Shown: positions 34,365-45,615 of the stretch, one piece after another | How positions within the stretch are numbered: position 1 is the stretch's first letter | Layout: each line of letters begins with the position of its first letter | DNA from: Enterobacter sp. RHBSTW-00994 | Lineage (GTDB): Bacteria; Pseudomonadota; Gammaproteobacteria; Enterobacterales; Enterobacteriaceae | Length of the DNA stretch: 64,000 nt | Assembly (NCBI RefSeq): GCF_013782625.1 | Contig: NZ_CP056199.1 | Location: 1,692,588-1,756,587 of the forward strand | Direction: 5' to 3' | Made by a program: the position numbers and the translations under genes | Notes under the pieces: generated by a model | Database searches by the model: none | What the model saw: the letters and a program-made list of their open reading frames with translations, nothing else | Told to the model about the DNA's origin: nothing

Positions 34365-37300
34365 TTAGCCGATTGTCATCAGGCTGGCGTTCCCCCCAGC
34401 GGCGGCAGTATTGACGCTGAGCGAGCGTTCGATATAGAGGCGCTCCAGCAGGAGATTGGTTTCTCCCCGGGCAAAGCCCTGCACCGAGACAATCGCTCCG
34501 CTGCGTGCCGCGACCTGCTCGCACAGCTCACGAAGCTGGTCAGAATCCCCGTGGTAGATCACCGCATCAAACGGTTGGGTGAACAGGACATCTGATTGGG
34601 CAAAGTGAATGCGCGACGCGACCTCTTTGGGCAACTGTTTCGCCAGATCGCGGTGCAGACCCTCTTCCGGCCACAAGACTTCGCACCCCGTCGCGACCGC
34701 CGCAGCCAGTTGAACCAGAGCATCCTGTTCGTTATCTGCAACACACAACACCCGCTCGCGCGGCATTAATGTCCAGGTGTTGCGTTCTCCGGTTGGGCCT
34801 GGCAGCAGGCGTTGTGTCCCGGCTTGCGCGAGCTCACCAAACTGCTGACACAGGGTGCGCAGTTCCGGGCGTTTATCTGCCCATGTGATGAGTGCATCCA
34901 GCGGCTGCGTGAGGATTGCCTTGAGCTGAGCATCCACCGGATGTTCTGCGTCCTGGCGTGCGAGGGTGATGCTGAGCGCATTTTCCGGGCGATGAGCCAG
35001 CAAACGGTAGAGGTAAAGTGGACCACCGGCTTTCGGACCTGTGCCCGATAAACCTTCTCCTCCGAAAGGCTGTACGCCAACCACTGCGCCCACCATGTTA
35101 CGGTTGACGTACAGGTTACCGACGTTGGCGCTACCGGTTACCTGGGCGATGGTTTCGTCTATACGGGTATGTACTCCCAGCGTTAAGCCGTAACCTGACG
35201 CATTAATCTGCTCGATCAACTGATCCAGATTATTGCGGTTGTAACGCACTACGTGCAGAACCGGGCCAAAGATCTCTTTTTTCAGTTCATCAAAACTCGC
35301 CAGTTCAATCAGCGTGGGCGGAACAAAGGTTCCGGCTTGCCACTCACGGGCATCTTCGCTGTTCTCACGGACGGCCTGGAATACCGGACGGCCTTTGGCA
35401 CGCATGGCCTGAATGTGGTTCTCGATATTGCCTTTGGCTTCTGCGTCGATGACCGGGCCGATATCGGTGGTGAGCCGCCCTGGGTTACCCATGCGGCATT
35501 CTGCCATTGCACCACGCAGCATCTTCAGCGTGTGGTCGGCAACATCATCCTGTATGCACAGCACACGCAGGGCAGAGCAACGTTGTCCCGCACTGTCAAA
35601 AGCGGAAGCCAGTACGTCGACGACGACCTGTTCGGTCAGGGCCGATGAGTCGACAATCATGGCGTTCATCCCGCCCGTTTCGGCAACCAGCGGCGTTGGA
35701 CGACCCTGCGGATCCAGGCGAGTGGCAATGTTGCGTTGCAGAAGCGTGGCGACTTCGGTCGAGCCCGTAAACATGACGCCGCGCACGCGGTTATCGGCCG
35801 TCAGCTTCGCGCCGACCGTTTCACCCCGGCCTGGCAGCAACTGCACCACGCCTGCCGGTACACCCGCTTCAAGGAGAATGTTGATCCCCTGGGCGGCAAT
35901 CAGCGGAGTCTGTTCCGCCGGTTTTGCCAGCACACTGTTACCTGCGGCAAGTGCGGCAGCGATTTGTCCGGTAAAGATCGCCAGCGGGAAGTTCCACGGG
36001 CTAATACAGACCACCGGGCCAAGCGGGCGGTGGGTTTCATTGTCGAAATCATCACGAACCTGACCGGCGTAGTAATGCAGGAAGTCGACCGCTTCGCGCA
36101 CTTCGGCAATCGCGTTGCTGAAGGTTTTACCGGCTTCACGTACCAGAATGCCAATCAGCTGCTGCATCTGATCTTCCATCAACACGGCAGCCCGCTCCAG
36201 AATGGCGGCACGCTCTTGTGGCGGGGTCGCGAACCAGATCGGCGCATTGTTCACTGCGCTGTTAAGGGCCAGATCCACTTCCTGCTCCGTCGCTTCGCGT
36301 ACGTAACCGACGGTGTCTTTTGGCTCGGCCGGGTTAATCACCGGCTGCATTTCCCCGTCAGCTACTGGCTCTTCAAGGATCGGTTTGGCCTGCCATTTTT
36401 GCAGGGCGCTGTTAAGCAGGGCGGAAGAGAGCGATGCCAGGCGGTGTTCGTTCGCCAGATCCAGGCCTGCGGAGTTCACGCGGCCTTTACCATACAGCTC
36501 GCGCGGCAGGGCAATCTTCGGATGCGGCAGACCAATCTGGCCTTCCTGAGCGGCCATTTTCTCAACAGCCTGTACCGGATCGGCAACCAGTTCGTCGAGC
36601 GGCAACGAGGTATCGGCAATTCGGTTAACGAAGGAGGTATTCGCCCCGTTCTCCAGCAGACGGCGAACCAGATAGGCCAGCAGCGTTTCGTGTGTGCCGA
36701 CAGGGGCATAAATACGGCATGGGCGGTTCAGTTTTCCGTCCGCCACTTTCCCGGTGACCTGTTCATACAGCGGTTCACCCATGCCATGCAGACACTGGAA
36801 TTCGTATTGCCCTGGGTAGTAGTTTTGCCCGGCCAGGCTGTAGATGGCTGCCAGCGTGTGGGCGTTGTGTGTTGCGAACTGCGGGTAGATCAGGTTCGGT
36901 ACGCCGAGCAGTTTCTTCGCACAGGCAAGGTAAGAGACATCGGTGTACACCTTACGGGTATAGACCGGATAGCCTTCCAGACCGTCCATCTGTGCGCGTT
37001 TGATTTCGCTATCCCAGTACGCCCCTTTCACCAGACGGATCATCAGGCGACGGCGGCTGCGGGTGGCGAGGTCAATCAGGTAGTCAATGACAAACGGGCA
37101 GCGTTTCTGGTAAGCCTGAATGACAAAGCCAATCCCGTTCCAGCCTGCCAGTTCGGGTTCGAAACAGAGTTTTTCCAGCAGGTCGAGGGAGATCTCCAGG
37201 CGGTCAGCTTCTTCCGCATCAATGTTGATCCCGATATCGTACTGACGCGCCAGCAGGGTCAGGGATTTCAGGCGTGGGTAAAGCTCTTCCATCACGCGGT

Positions 37301-38327
37301 CATACTGGGCACGACTGTAGCGTGGGTGCAGGGCGGAGAGCTTAATGGAGATGCCCGGACCTTCATAAATACCGCGTCCATTAGAGGCTTTACCGATGGC
37401 GTGGATCGCCTGCTGGTAGGACACCATGTACGCTTGTGCGTCGGCAGCGGTCAGCGCCGCTTCGCCCAGCATATCGTAGGAGTAACGGAAACCTTTATCT
37501 TCCAGTTTACGGGCGTTGGCCAGCGCTTCGGCGATGGTCTCCCCGGTGACGAACTGCTCGCCCATCAGACGCATCGCCATATCCACACCCTTGCGGATCA
37601 GCGGCTCGCCGCTTTTACCGATAATGCGGTTCAGTGAGCGGGAGAGATTGGCTTCGTTATGGGTTGAAACGAGCTTGCCGGTAAACAGCAGTCCCCAGGT
37701 GGCGGCGTTAACAAACAGCGACGGGCTGCGGCCAATGTGTGAGTGCCAGTTACCGTTGCTGATTTTGTCGCGGATCAGGGCGTCGCGGGTGGCTTTGTCA
37801 GGAATACGCAACAGCGCTTCTGCCAGACACATAAGGGCAACCCCTTCCTGTGAGGAGAGAGAAAATTCCTGTAGCAGGCCCTGCACCATGCCAGCACGAC
37901 CGGTGGCGGATTTCTGGTTACGCAGTTTGTCAGCGAGCTGGTACGCCAGGTTGTGTGCTTGCGCGGCGATGGTTTCAGGCAGGCGGGCCTGTTCCAGCAG
38001 CATGGGGACGGCGTCGGTTTCCGCGCGGCGGTATGCGCCGGTGATCGCCGCCCGGCTCACGGACTGGGGCAGGATCTGCTCGGCAAATTCCAGGAAGGGC
38101 TGGTGGTTTTCTTCTGTATTGCTGGTGGCATCATCACTTTCGTTTGCCGCGCCCGCCAGCAGGGCGGGTAACTCCGGCAGGCCGTCTTCGCTTTCCAGCC
38201 TTTCGAGATAATTGAAAATCGCCTGCTTAATTAACCAGTGTGGTGTGCGGTCAATACGGGTCGCTGCGGTTTTAATTCTTTCGCGTGTTGCGTCATCCAG
38301 CTTAACCCCCATGGTGGTCATGCCCAT
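34365..38327 (-). CDS. putA: Trifunctional PutA: repressor, proline dehydrogenase, glutamate-semialdehyde dehydrogenase
   Basis: A 1320-residue protein, the same length as E. coli PutA. The N-terminal ribbon-helix-helix (MGVKLDDATRERIKTAATRI) binds the put operators; the proline dehydrogenase barrel (about 260-610) has GAYWDSEIKRAQ and YPQFATHNAHT; the aldehyde dehydrogenase module has the nucleophile Cys in FDSAGQRCSALR and the general base region VAETGGMNA; a C-terminal domain closes the tunnel. It oxidises proline to glutamate at the membrane and represses put genes when proline is low. The start ATG at 38325-38327 has AGGAG upstream; the frame is open for 78 more codons without RBS. Confidence 0.97.
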   Translation of the reverse strand: MGMTTMGVKLDDATRERIKTAATRIDRTPHWLIKQAIFNYLERLESEDGLPELPALLAGAANESDDATSNTEENHQPFLEFAEQILPQSVSRAAITGAYRRAETDAVPMLLEQARLPETIAAQAHNLAYQLADKLRNQKSATGRAGMVQGLLQEFSLSSQEGVALMCLAEALLRIPDKATRDALIRDKISNGNWHSHIGRSPSLFVNAATWGLLFTGKLVSTHNEANLSRSLNRIIGKSGEPLIRKGVDMAMRLMGEQFVTGETIAEALANARKLEDKGFRYSYDMLGEAALTAADAQAYMVSYQQAIHAIGKASNGRGIYEGPGISIKLSALHPRYSRAQYDRVMEELYPRLKSLTLLARQYDIGINIDAEEADRLEISLDLLEKLCFEPELAGWNGIGFVIQAYQKRCPFVIDYLIDLATRSRRRLMIRLVKGAYWDSEIKRAQMDGLEGYPVYTRKVYTDVSYLACAKKLLGVPNLIYPQFATHNAHTLAAIYSLAGQNYYPGQYEFQCLHGMGEPLYEQVTGKVADGKLNRPCRIYAPVGTHETLLAYLVRRLLENGANTSFVNRIADTSLPLDELVADPVQAVEKMAAQEGQIGLPHPKIALPRELYGKGRVNSAGLDLANEHRLASLSSALLNSALQKWQAKPILEEPVADGEMQPVINPAEPKDTVGYVREATEQEVDLALNSAVNNAPIWFATPPQERAAILERAAVLMEDQMQQLIGILVREAGKTFSNAIAEVREAVDFLHYYAGQVRDDFDNETHRPLGPVVCISPWNFPLAIFTGQIAAALAAGNSVLAKPAEQTPLIAAQGINILLEAGVPAGVVQLLPGRGETVGAKLTADNRVRGVMFTGSTEVATLLQRNIATRLDPQGRPTPLVAETGGMNAMIVDSSALTEQVVVDVLASAFDSAGQRCSALRVLCIQDDVADHTLKMLRGAMAECRMGNPGRLTTDIGPVIDAEAKGNIENHIQAMRAKGRPVFQAVRENSEDAREWQAGTFVPPTLIELASFDELKKEIFGPVLHVVRYNRNNLDQLIEQINASGYGLTLGVHTRIDETIAQVTGSANVGNLYVNRNMVGAVVGVQPFGGEGLSGTGPKAGGPLYLYRLLAHRPENALSITLARQDAEHPVDAQLKAILTQPLDALITWADKRPELRTLCQQFGELAQAGTQRLLPGPTGERNTWTLMPRERVLCVADNEQDALVQLAAAVATGCEVLWPEEGLHRDLAKQLPKEVASRIHFAQSDVLFTQPFDAVIYHGDSDQLRELCEQVAARSGAIVSVQGFARGETNLLLERLYIERSLSVNTAAAGGNASLMTIG

Positions 38328-38773
38328 GCCAAAACTCCTGTTGTTCGGTATTGATGTTCTGTCGATAGCGTGAAATATCCACCATGTTGCAACTTTGTGC
38401 AACCGTGTTAAATGTGACATGGTTTGCAAGCTGGAAAATGAATGGATTGTTAATAGACGGTTAGCTGGAAAAATTAGCTGGCATGTGCCTTCAAAGCCTG
38501 TTTTTATGCGGGAGTTAACACTTTTAAAAGGTGCAACCCGTAAAAGCGTGAGCGAGTGCAACCTATAGGAAAGACCTATAAAACCAGGGATGAATTTGAT
38601 GTAAATGCAGTGTTAAATCGTTTGTCAGCGGGATGCGTATACGGCAGGATAGCGCGCCCAACAGAAGCTCATATACCCTGAAGCATGACGGGTAGACACA
38701 CATCACCACGTTCCGGTGATGACATAACAAGGCAGCCCGGATGGTTGTCGCACGACAATTTTGGAGAGTTTGA
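38328..38773. promoter_or_regulatory. putA-putP control region with PutA operator motifs
   Basis: The 446-bp divergent spacer contains several copies of the PutA-binding motif GTTGCA/TGCAAC: a palindromic GTTGCAAC at 38386-38393, TGCAAC at 38398-38403, and TGCAAC at 38532-38537 and 38557-38562. E. coli has five such sites in the same spacer. Control by PutA is therefore well supported. Confidence 0.8.
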
Positions 38774-40282
38774 ATGGCAATTAGCACACCGATGCTGGTG
38801 ACATTTCTCGTTTATATCTTTGGCATGATCCTGATAGGGTTTTTGGCATGGCGGTCGACGAAGAACTTCGATGACTATATTTTGGGTGGCCGCAGTTTAG
38901 GCCCGATGGTGACCGCACTTTCTGCGGGTGCATCCGACATGAGCGGGTGGCTGCTGATGGGGTTACCAGGGGCGATTTTCATCTCAGGTATTTCAGAAAG
39001 CTGGATCGCCATTGGTTTGACGCTGGGGGCGTGGATCAACTGGAAACTGGTGGCAGGGCGCCTGCGTGTGCACACCGAAGCTAACAATAATGCCCTGACG
39101 CTGCCGGATTATTTCACCGGCCGTTTTGAAGATAAGAGCCGTATTCTGCGCATTATCTCTGCTGTGGTTATTCTGGTGTTCTTCACTATCTATTGTGCCT
39201 CCGGCATTGTGGCCGGTGCGCGTCTGTTCGAAAGTACCTTTGGTATGAGCTACGAAACGGCGCTATGGGCCGGAGCGGCCGCAACGATCCTCTATACTTT
39301 TGTGGGCGGCTTCCTGGCCGTCAGCTGGACCGATACCGTTCAGGCAAGTCTGATGATTTTTGCGCTGATCCTGACCCCAGTGATCGTGATTATTACCGTG
39401 GGTGGCTTTGGCGATTCGCTGGAAGTGATCAAGCAAAAGAGCATCGAAAACGTTGATATGCTGAAAGGCCTGAACTTTGTCGCCATCGTTTCCCTGATGG
39501 GCTGGGGCCTGGGCTACTTCGGTCAGCCGCATATCCTGGCACGCTTTATGGCGGCAGATTCCCACCACACCATCGTTCACGCGCGTCGTATCAGTATGAC
39601 CTGGATGATCCTCTGCCTGGCAGGGGCGTGTGCGGTAGGCTTCTTCGGTATTGCCTACTTCAATAACAACCCGGCACAGGCAGGCGCGGTGAACCAGAAC
39701 GCCGAGCGCGTGTTCATCGAGCTGGCGCAAATCCTGTTCAACCCGTGGATTGCCGGTATTCTGCTGTCGGCGATTCTGGCGGCAGTGATGTCAACCCTGA
39801 GCTGTCAGTTGCTGGTCTGCTCCAGTGCGATTACGGAAGACCTGTACAAGGCGTTCCTGCGTAAAGGGGCAAGCCAGACCGAGCTGGTGTGGGTAGGGCG
39901 TTTCATGGTGCTGGTGGTGGCGCTGATCTCTATCGCGCTGGCGGCAAACCCTGAAAACCGTGTTCTCGGCCTGGTGAGCTATGCCTGGGCGGGCTTCGGT
40001 GCGGCGTTTGGCCCTGTAGTGCTCTTCTCTGTGCTGTGGTCGCGTATGACGCGAAATGGTGCACTCGCCGGGATGATCATTGGCGCGGTAACGGTTATCG
40101 TCTGGAAACAGTTCGCGTGGCTGGGGCTGTATGAAATCATCCCAGGCTTTATCTTCGGCAGTGTCGGTATTGTGGTGTTCAGCCTGCTGGGCAAAGCGCC
40201 ATCAGCGGCAATGCAAAAACGCTTTGCTGAAGCGGATGCGCATTACCACTCTGCACCTCCGTCTAAACTGCAGCCTGAGTAA
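38774..40282 (+). CDS. putP: Sodium/proline symporter
   Basis: A 502-residue SSS-family transporter with 13 predicted membrane segments. Hallmarks: ALSAGASDMSGWLLMGLPGA in helix 2 (Na+ and proline sites) and the SSS signature LAAVMSTLSCQLLVCSS. It imports proline for PutA. Divergent from putA. Confidence 0.97.
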   Translation: MAISTPMLVTFLVYIFGMILIGFLAWRSTKNFDDYILGGRSLGPMVTALSAGASDMSGWLLMGLPGAIFISGISESWIAIGLTLGAWINWKLVAGRLRVHTEANNNALTLPDYFTGRFEDKSRILRIISAVVILVFFTIYCASGIVAGARLFESTFGMSYETALWAGAAATILYTFVGGFLAVSWTDTVQASLMIFALILTPVIVIITVGGFGDSLEVIKQKSIENVDMLKGLNFVAIVSLMGWGLGYFGQPHILARFMAADSHHTIVHARRISMTWMILCLAGACAVGFFGIAYFNNNPAQAGAVNQNAERVFIELAQILFNPWIAGILLSAILAAVMSTLSCQLLVCSSAITEDLYKAFLRKGASQTELVWVGRFMVLVVALISIALAANPENRVLGLVSYAWAGFGAAFGPVVLFSVLWSRMTRNGALAGMIIGAVTVIVWKQFAWLGLYEIIPGFIFGSVGIVVFSLLGKAPSAAMQKRFAEADAHYHSAPPSKLQPE

Positions 40283-40300
40283 TTCCTCTTCTTACTCTGA

Positions 40301-40321
40301 CCCTCTCCCTTTGGGAGAGGG
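40301..40321. repeat. GAGAGGG-type palindromic hairpin after putP
   Basis: CCCTCTCCC and GGGAGAGGG form a 9-bp stem around TTT 18 bp after the putP stop, resembling the element at 10101-10123. Likely mRNA 3' stabiliser or weak terminator. Confidence 0.65.
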
Positions 40322-40394
40322 AACAAACCCCTCTTGCTAAATTCCGCAATTTACGTTGATATCGCTGTGCTTATAACAATGAGGATAGCGAATA

Positions 40395-40814
40395 ATGACA
40401 ATCAAAACAGGGCTTATGGCGGCTGCACTTTTGATGCTGGCTGGCTGCAATGCACCATCGCAACATGCTGCGGTTGATACCTGCAAAGCGGACAACCAGA
40501 TGCAGCAAACCACGCTCTATTTCGGGCTGAGCCGCCCGGCAGGGAAAGACATTACGGGTCAGGAATGGCAGCAGTTTGTTGACCAGGATGTGACGCCGCG
40601 TTTTCGTGATGGTTTAACGGTGTTTGATGCACGCGGTCAATGGCTGGGTAACGACGGAAAAGTGGCTCGTGAGCAGAGTAAGGCGCTGATGCTGATCCAC
40701 GGCAAAGACGCGCAGAGTGAGAAGAGTATTGAGGCATTGCGTGGGATCTATAAATCACGCTTTGCGCAGGAGTCGGTGATGCGTGTCGATCAACCGGTGT
40801 GTGTACAGTTCTGA
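40395..40814 (+). CDS. DUF3574 lipoprotein
   Basis: A 139-residue predicted lipoprotein: hydrophobic leader and lipobox LAGC near residues 16-19. The mature domain has the DUF3574 pattern TTLYFGLSRPAGKDIT, TPRFRDGLTVFDARGQW and ALMLIHG. Function of the family is unknown. It sits between putP and a BIME, in an interval where E. coli has no such gene. Confidence 0.82.
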   Translation: MTIKTGLMAAALLMLAGCNAPSQHAAVDTCKADNQMQQTTLYFGLSRPAGKDITGQEWQQFVDQDVTPRFRDGLTVFDARGQWLGNDGKVAREQSKALMLIHGKDAQSEKSIEALRGIYKSRFAQESVMRVDQPVCVQF

Positions 40815-40822
40815 TAAAACTC

Positions 40823-40890
40823 GCCGGGTGGCCTGGCGCTTACCCGGCTTGTCAAACCGGCAGGCCCGCGCAAGCGCCAGGCCGCCGGGC
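40823..40890. repeat. BIME: pair of inverted REP-like elements
   Basis: GCCGGGTGGCCTGGCGCTTA (from 40823) and, inverted, 40864-40890 (GCCCGGCGGCCTGGCGCTTG on the other strand) are two REP-type palindromes head to head in the convergent gap between the lipoprotein and NupC-like genes. BIMEs commonly act as mRNA 3' ends and DNA gyrase/IHF sites. Confidence 0.75.
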
Positions 40891-40895
40891 ATAAA

Positions 40896-42080
40896 TTACA
40901 GCACTAAACCAGCAAAGCTCGCGGACAGCAGACTGACCAGCGTTGCGCCATACACCAGACGCAGACCGAAGCGAGAGACCACGTTCCCTTGTTTTTCGTT
41001 CAGGCCTTTAATGGCGCCAGCCACAATACCGATTGACGCAAAGTTAGCGAAAGAGACCAGGAATACAGAGAGAATACCCAGACCACGTGGTGTCATCTGA
41101 CTGGCAATTTTTTGCAGTTCAATCATCGCCACAAATTCATTTGCCACCAGCTTGGTTGCCATAATACTGCCTGCATTTAACGCATCGCTCAGTGGAATAC
41201 CGATAAGCCACGCCAGAGGATAAAACACATAGCCCAGGATCTGCTGGAAGCTCATGCCAAATACGCTGGAGAAGAGGGCGTTGATGGCACTAATAAGGGC
41301 AATAAAGCCAATCAGCATCGCCAGAATAATCATCGCTACTTTAAAGCCGGCCAAAATATACTCGCCCAGCATCTCAAAGAAACTCTGCGACTCGTGCAGT
41401 TTTTCAAGATGAATATCCGGCTCGCCTTCCGGACGCGCCGGGTTAATGACAGACAGAATAATAAAGGTACTGAACATGTTCAGAATGAGCGCAGCAACGA
41501 CAAATTTTGCATCGAGCATCGTCATGTAGGCTCCGACAATCGACAAGGATACGGTCGACATTGCGGTAGCTGCCATGGTGAACAGGCGACGGGAGGAGAG
41601 ATCGCCCAGTACGCCTTTGTAGGCAATGAAGTTTTCTGATTGCCCTAAAATAAGCGAACTCACCGCGTTAAAGGACTCCAGTTTACCCATCCCATTCAGT
41701 TTCGACAGCAGCGTGCCGATGACCCGGATAAAGATCGGTAAAATCCGCCAGTGCTGAAGGATACCAATCAGGGCAGAAATAAAAATAATGGGGCAAAGTA
41801 CGCCAAGGAATATGAATGCCAGCCCTTTTTCACCCATGCCACCAAAGACAAAATTGGTCCCTTCCGAGGCGAATTTAAGCAGTGATTCAAAGAAGCCGGA
41901 GACATATTTAATAATGAATAACCCGCTTTCGGCATGCAGGAAAAAGAATGCCAGCGCAATTTCAATAACAATAAGCTGTAAAACGAAGCGAATACGAATT
42001 TTTCGGCGGTCAAAACTCACCAGCCAGGCAAGCGCAAGAATAATGACCAGCGCCAGCAAGAAATGGACAAAGTTATACAT
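40896..42080 (-). CDS. NupC-family nucleoside:H+ symporter (paralogue)
   Basis: A 394-residue concentrative nucleoside transporter, closely similar to E. coli NupC along its length: [35 protein letters not shown], the G-A-Y-M-T-M motif, and [20 protein letters not shown]. It imports nucleosides with protons. In E. coli nupC lies elsewhere on the chromosome, so this is probably an additional copy; the specificity is unknown. Confidence 0.9.
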   Translation of the reverse strand: MYNFVHFLLALVIILALAWLVSFDRRKIRIRFVLQLIVIEIALAFFFLHAESGLFIIKYVSGFFESLLKFASEGTNFVFGGMGEKGLAFIFLGVLCPIIFISALIGILQHWRILPIFIRVIGTLLSKLNGMGKLESFNAVSSLILGQSENFIAYKGVLGDLSSRRLFTMAATAMSTVSLSIVGAYMTMLDAKFVVAALILNMFSTFIILSVINPARPEGEPDIHLEKLHESQSFFEMLGEYILAGFKVAMIILAMLIGFIALISAINALFSSVFGMSFQQILGYVFYPLAWLIGIPLSDALNAGSIMATKLVANEFVAMIELQKIASQMTPRGLGILSVFLVSFANFASIGIVAGAIKGLNEKQGNVVSRFGLRLVYGATLVSLLSASFAGLVL

Positions 42081-42255
42081 GATGAATGTTCAGTTGGTTT
42101 GCGAGCCGCATATTTAGCCACAGCTGTGATTAACCGTAAATGGGCATTTGGGTTATAAGTTATAAATACAACGATAACGGGTGAAACTATTAATCAGCGA
42201 GTGATTTACATCTCGTCATCAAAACACCACACATTTCACTTGTGTTTCTGTGTGG

Positions 42256-42274
42256 CGTAATGATAATCACTATC
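42256..42274. promoter_or_regulatory. Fur box upstream of efeU
   Basis: CGTAATGATAATCACTATC matches the Fur consensus GATAATGATAATCATTATC at 16 of 19 positions, 58 bp before the efeU start. Iron repression of efeUOB is known in E. coli. Confidence 0.85.
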
Positions 42275-42331
42275 ACAGGAATTTACTTTTCTTTGCATCA
42301 GTTGACTGCGATTAACAATTAAGGTGTCGGC

Positions 42332-43165
42332 ATGTTTGTTCCATTTCTCATTATGTTGCGTGAAGGCCTTGAAGCGGCTCTCATCGTCAGCCTTATCGCC
42401 AGTTACCTGAAACGCACTCAGCGAGGACGCTGGATTGGGGTGATGTGGATTGGGGTGATCCTCGCCGCTGCCCTGTGCCTTGGGCTGGGGATCCTGATCA
42501 ACGAAACCACCGGTGAATTCCCGCAAAAAGAGCAAGAGCTGTTTGAAGGCATTGTTGCGGTGATTGCGGTGGTCATCCTGACCTGGATGGTGTTCTGGAT
42601 GCGTAAAGTGTCCCGCAATGTGAAGGTTCAACTGGAGCAGGCCGTTGATAATGCCCTGCAAAAAAGCAACAACCACGGCTGGGCATTGATCATGATGGTC
42701 TTTTTTGCTGTGGCGCGCGAAGGCCTGGAATCGGTCTTTTTCCTGTTGGCTGCTTTCCAGCAAGATGTGGGTATTTGGCCGCCGCTTGGCGCAATGCTGG
42801 GGCTGGCAACGGCCGTGGTATTAGGATTCTTGCTCTATTGGGGCGGTATTCGTCTTAACCTGGGCGCATTCTTCAAGTGGACAAGTCTGTTTATTCTGCT
42901 GGTTGCTGCAGGCCTGGCGGCAGGAGCTATTCGCGCCTTCCATGAGGCGGGTCTGTGGAACCACTTCCAGGATGTTGCGTTCGATCTCAGTAACGTTCTC
43001 ACCACCCATTCTCTGACCGGGACGCTGCTCGAAGGTATTTTCGGGTATCAGGAAACGCCGAGCGTCAGCGAAGTGGCGATGTATTTCATCTATCTCATTC
43101 CGGCGCTGGTGCTGTTCTTTATGCCATCACGCCCCAGCACTCAGCCGTCGCGTACTGCGCCCTGA
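42332..43165 (+). CDS. efeU: Ferrous iron permease EfeU
   Basis: A 277-residue Ftr1/OFeT-family permease with seven hydrophobic segments and two iron-binding REGLE-type motifs ([10 protein letters not shown] at residues 8-17 and [11 protein letters not shown] near 130). It is an intact frame, unlike the frameshifted gene in E. coli K-12. It imports Fe2+ (perhaps after oxidation), with EfeO and EfeB as periplasmic partners. Confidence 0.96.
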   Translation: MFVPFLIMLREGLEAALIVSLIASYLKRTQRGRWIGVMWIGVILAAALCLGLGILINETTGEFPQKEQELFEGIVAVIAVVILTWMVFWMRKVSRNVKVQLEQAVDNALQKSNNHGWALIMMVFFAVAREGLESVFFLLAAFQQDVGIWPPLGAMLGLATAVVLGFLLYWGGIRLNLGAFFKWTSLFILLVAAGLAAGAIRAFHEAGLWNHFQDVAFDLSNVLTTHSLTGTLLEGIFGYQETPSVSEVAMYFIYLIPALVLFFMPSRPSTQPSRTAP

Positions 43166-43206
43166 AGTGCTACGTCGTTACAACATACTTAAGAAAGGGA
43201 AGAGTC

Positions 43207-44334
43207 ATGGCAATTCATTTTCGTCGTAGTGCGTTACAGGTTGGTGTGGCAGCGCTGTTTGCGTCTGCTTTCTCTGCAGGCGCGGCAGATATTCCGCAGG
43301 TTAAAGTTACCGTGAATGACAAACAGTGTGAGCCGATGACTGTCACGGTCAACAGCGGTAAAACGCAGTTTATTATTCAGAACCATAGCCAGAAGGCGCT
43401 GGAATGGGAAATCCTCAAAGGCGTAATGGTGGTGGAGGAGCGTGAAAATATCGCGCCTGGCTTTACCCAGAAAATGACGGCCAACCTGCAGCCGGGTGAA
43501 TACGACATGACCTGTGGTCTGCTGACCAACCCGAAAGGCAAGCTGATTGTGAAGGGCGAAGCGACAGCCGATGCAGCCAAAAGTGAAGCCTTGCTGAGCC
43601 TGGGCGGAGCGATTACGGCGTATAAAGCCTATGTCACGAAAGAGACTGCTGACCTTGTGACCGGGACGAAAGCCTTTACCGACGCGGTGAAAGCTGGTGA
43701 TATCGAAAAAGCGAAAGCCCTTTATGCGCCAACTCGCCAGCACTACGAGCGCATTGAACCGATTGCAGAACTGTTCTCTGACCTGGATGGCAGCATCGAC
43801 GCCCGTGAAGATGACTACGAGCAGAAAGCGGCTGATCCTAAATTCACCGGTTTCCACCGTCTGGAAAAAGCCCTGTTTGGCGACAACTCCACCAAAGGGA
43901 TGGAGAAGTATGCTGAGCAACTGAATACTGACGTGCTGGAACTGCAAAAACGCATCAGCGAACTGGCCTTCCCACCGTCAAAAGTGGTGGGTGGTGCGGC
44001 GGGGCTGATTGAAGAAGTGGCAGCCAGCAAAATCAGCGGTGAAGAAGATCGCTACAGCCATACCGACCTGTGGGACTTCCAGGCAAACGTGGAAGGCGCG
44101 CAGAAAATTGTCGACCTGCTGCGTCCTCAGTTGCAGAAAGATAACAGCGAACTGCTGGCTAAAGTGGATGCGAACTTCAAGAAAGTGAACACCATTCTGG
44201 CGAAATACCGTACCAAAGACGGTTATGAAACCTATGACAAGCTGACCGATGCCGACCGTAATGCGCTGAAAGGCCCAATTACGACCCTGGCGGAAGATCT
44301 GGCTCAGTTGCGCGGCGTTCTGGGTCTGGACTAA
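43207..44334 (+). CDS. efeO: Periplasmic iron-uptake protein EfeO
   Basis: A 375-residue exported protein: signal peptide ending SAGAAD, an N-terminal cupredoxin-like domain ([21 protein letters not shown], residues about 25-120), then an M75/imelysin domain with the HxxE-type motif [12 protein letters not shown]. It binds iron for delivery to EfeU. 41 bp after efeU and 5 bp before efeB. Confidence 0.96.
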   Translation: MAIHFRRSALQVGVAALFASAFSAGAADIPQVKVTVNDKQCEPMTVTVNSGKTQFIIQNHSQKALEWEILKGVMVVEERENIAPGFTQKMTANLQPGEYDMTCGLLTNPKGKLIVKGEATADAAKSEALLSLGGAITAYKAYVTKETADLVTGTKAFTDAVKAGDIEKAKALYAPTRQHYERIEPIAELFSDLDGSIDAREDDYEQKAADPKFTGFHRLEKALFGDNSTKGMEKYAEQLNTDVLELQKRISELAFPPSKVVGGAAGLIEEVAASKISGEEDRYSHTDLWDFQANVEGAQKIVDLLRPQLQKDNSELLAKVDANFKKVNTILAKYRTKDGYETYDKLTDADRNALKGPITTLAEDLAQLRGVLGLD

Positions 44335-44339
44335 GTACG

Positions 44340-45611
44340 ATGAGCAAGAATGATGAATACGACGTTGCTGAACCCTCACGACGTCGGTTGCTGAAAGGGG
44401 TAGGCGCGCTTGCTCTGGCTGGCGGTTGCCCGGTGGCACATGCGGCAAAACCGCAAAGTGCCCCAGGCACACTTTCGCCTAACGACCGTATGGAAACGCA
44501 GCCTTTTTATGGCGAACACCAGTCAGGCATTTTGACGCCGCAGCAGGCGGCGATGATGCTGGTGGCTTTCGATTCTCTGGCGAGTGATAAAGCGGATCTG
44601 GAACGTCTGTTCCGTTTGCTGACGAAACGCATTGCCTTTCTTACGGCAGGCGGCCCTGCACCGGATACGCCTAACCCGCGTTTGCCGCCGATGGACTCTG
44701 GTATTCTGGGGCCGTTTATTGCTCCTGATAACCTGACCATCACTGTTTCTGTTGGGGAGTCATTGTTTGATGCGCGTTACGGCCTGGCGAAACAGAAGCC
44801 GAAAGCGCTGCAAAAAATGACGCGTTTCCCGAATGATTCGCTGGATGCTGCCCTGTGTCACGGCGATCTGTTGCTGCAGATCTGTGCTAATACCCAGGAC
44901 ACGGTGATCCACGCTCTGCGCGATATCATCAAGCACACGCCGGATCTCCTGAGCGTACGCTGGAAGCGGGAAGGTTTTATCTCTGACCATGCAGCCCGCA
45001 GCAAGGGCAAAGAGACGCCGGTTAACCTGCTGGGCTTTAAAGACGGCACGGCGAACCCGGACAGCACGGATTCGGCCTTAATGAAAGAGGTGGTGTGGGT
45101 GACGGCCAACCAGGGTGAACCTGCGTGGGCCGTGGGCGGCAGCTACCAGGCTGTGCGTATCATTCAGTTCCACGTCGAGTTCTGGGACAGGACGCCGCTT
45201 AAAGAGCAGCAGACTATCTTTGGTCGTGACAAGCAAAGTGGTGCGCCGCTCGGCATGAAAAACGAGCACGATGTACCTGACTATGCGCGCGATCCTGAAG
45301 GGGACACCATTGCCCTGGACAGCCATATTCGGCTGGCGAACCCGCGCACGAAGGAGACGCAGTCGAACCTGATGATGCGCCGCGGGTATAGTTACTCGCT
45401 TGGTGTGACTAACTCCGGGCAACTGGATATGGGCTTGCTGTTTGTCTGCTATCAGCACGATCTGGAGAAGGGCTTTTTAACTGTGCAGAAGCGGTTAAAT
45501 GGCGAAGCGCTGGAAGAGTATATTAAGCCGATTGGCGGTGGTTATTTCTTTGCCTTGCCAGGGCCTCACGATCAAAAAGTGTATCTTGCACAAGGGCTTA
45601 TCGAAGCCTGA
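44340..45611 (+). CDS. efeB: Tat-exported heme peroxidase EfeB (DyP type)
   Basis: A 423-residue DyP-type peroxidase. The Tat signal [17 protein letters not shown] at residues 12-28 exports it folded; GFKDGTANP carries the distal Asp of DyP enzymes; Arg in the later [10 protein letters not shown] region is also typical. It oxidises Fe2+ or handles heme in the periplasm with EfeO. Followed by a strong terminator. Confidence 0.96.
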   Translation: MSKNDEYDVAEPSRRRLLKGVGALALAGGCPVAHAAKPQSAPGTLSPNDRMETQPFYGEHQSGILTPQQAAMMLVAFDSLASDKADLERLFRLLTKRIAFLTAGGPAPDTPNPRLPPMDSGILGPFIAPDNLTITVSVGESLFDARYGLAKQKPKALQKMTRFPNDSLDAALCHGDLLLQICANTQDTVIHALRDIIKHTPDLLSVRWKREGFISDHAARSKGKETPVNLLGFKDGTANPDSTDSALMKEVVWVTANQGEPAWAVGGSYQAVRIIQFHVEFWDRTPLKEQQTIFGRDKQSGAPLGMKNEHDVPDYARDPEGDTIALDSHIRLANPRTKETQSNLMMRRGYSYSLGVTNSGQLDMGLLFVCYQHDLEKGFLTVQKRLNGEALEEYIKPIGGGYFFALPGPHDQKVYLAQGLIEA

Positions 45612-45615
45612 GACC

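Noticed and set aside
35736..37637. A 633-codon open frame opposite putA on the + strand
   Set aside because: It lies wholly antisense to the conserved putA frame, has no recognisable domain and has the composition expected from GC-biased codon use on the other strand.
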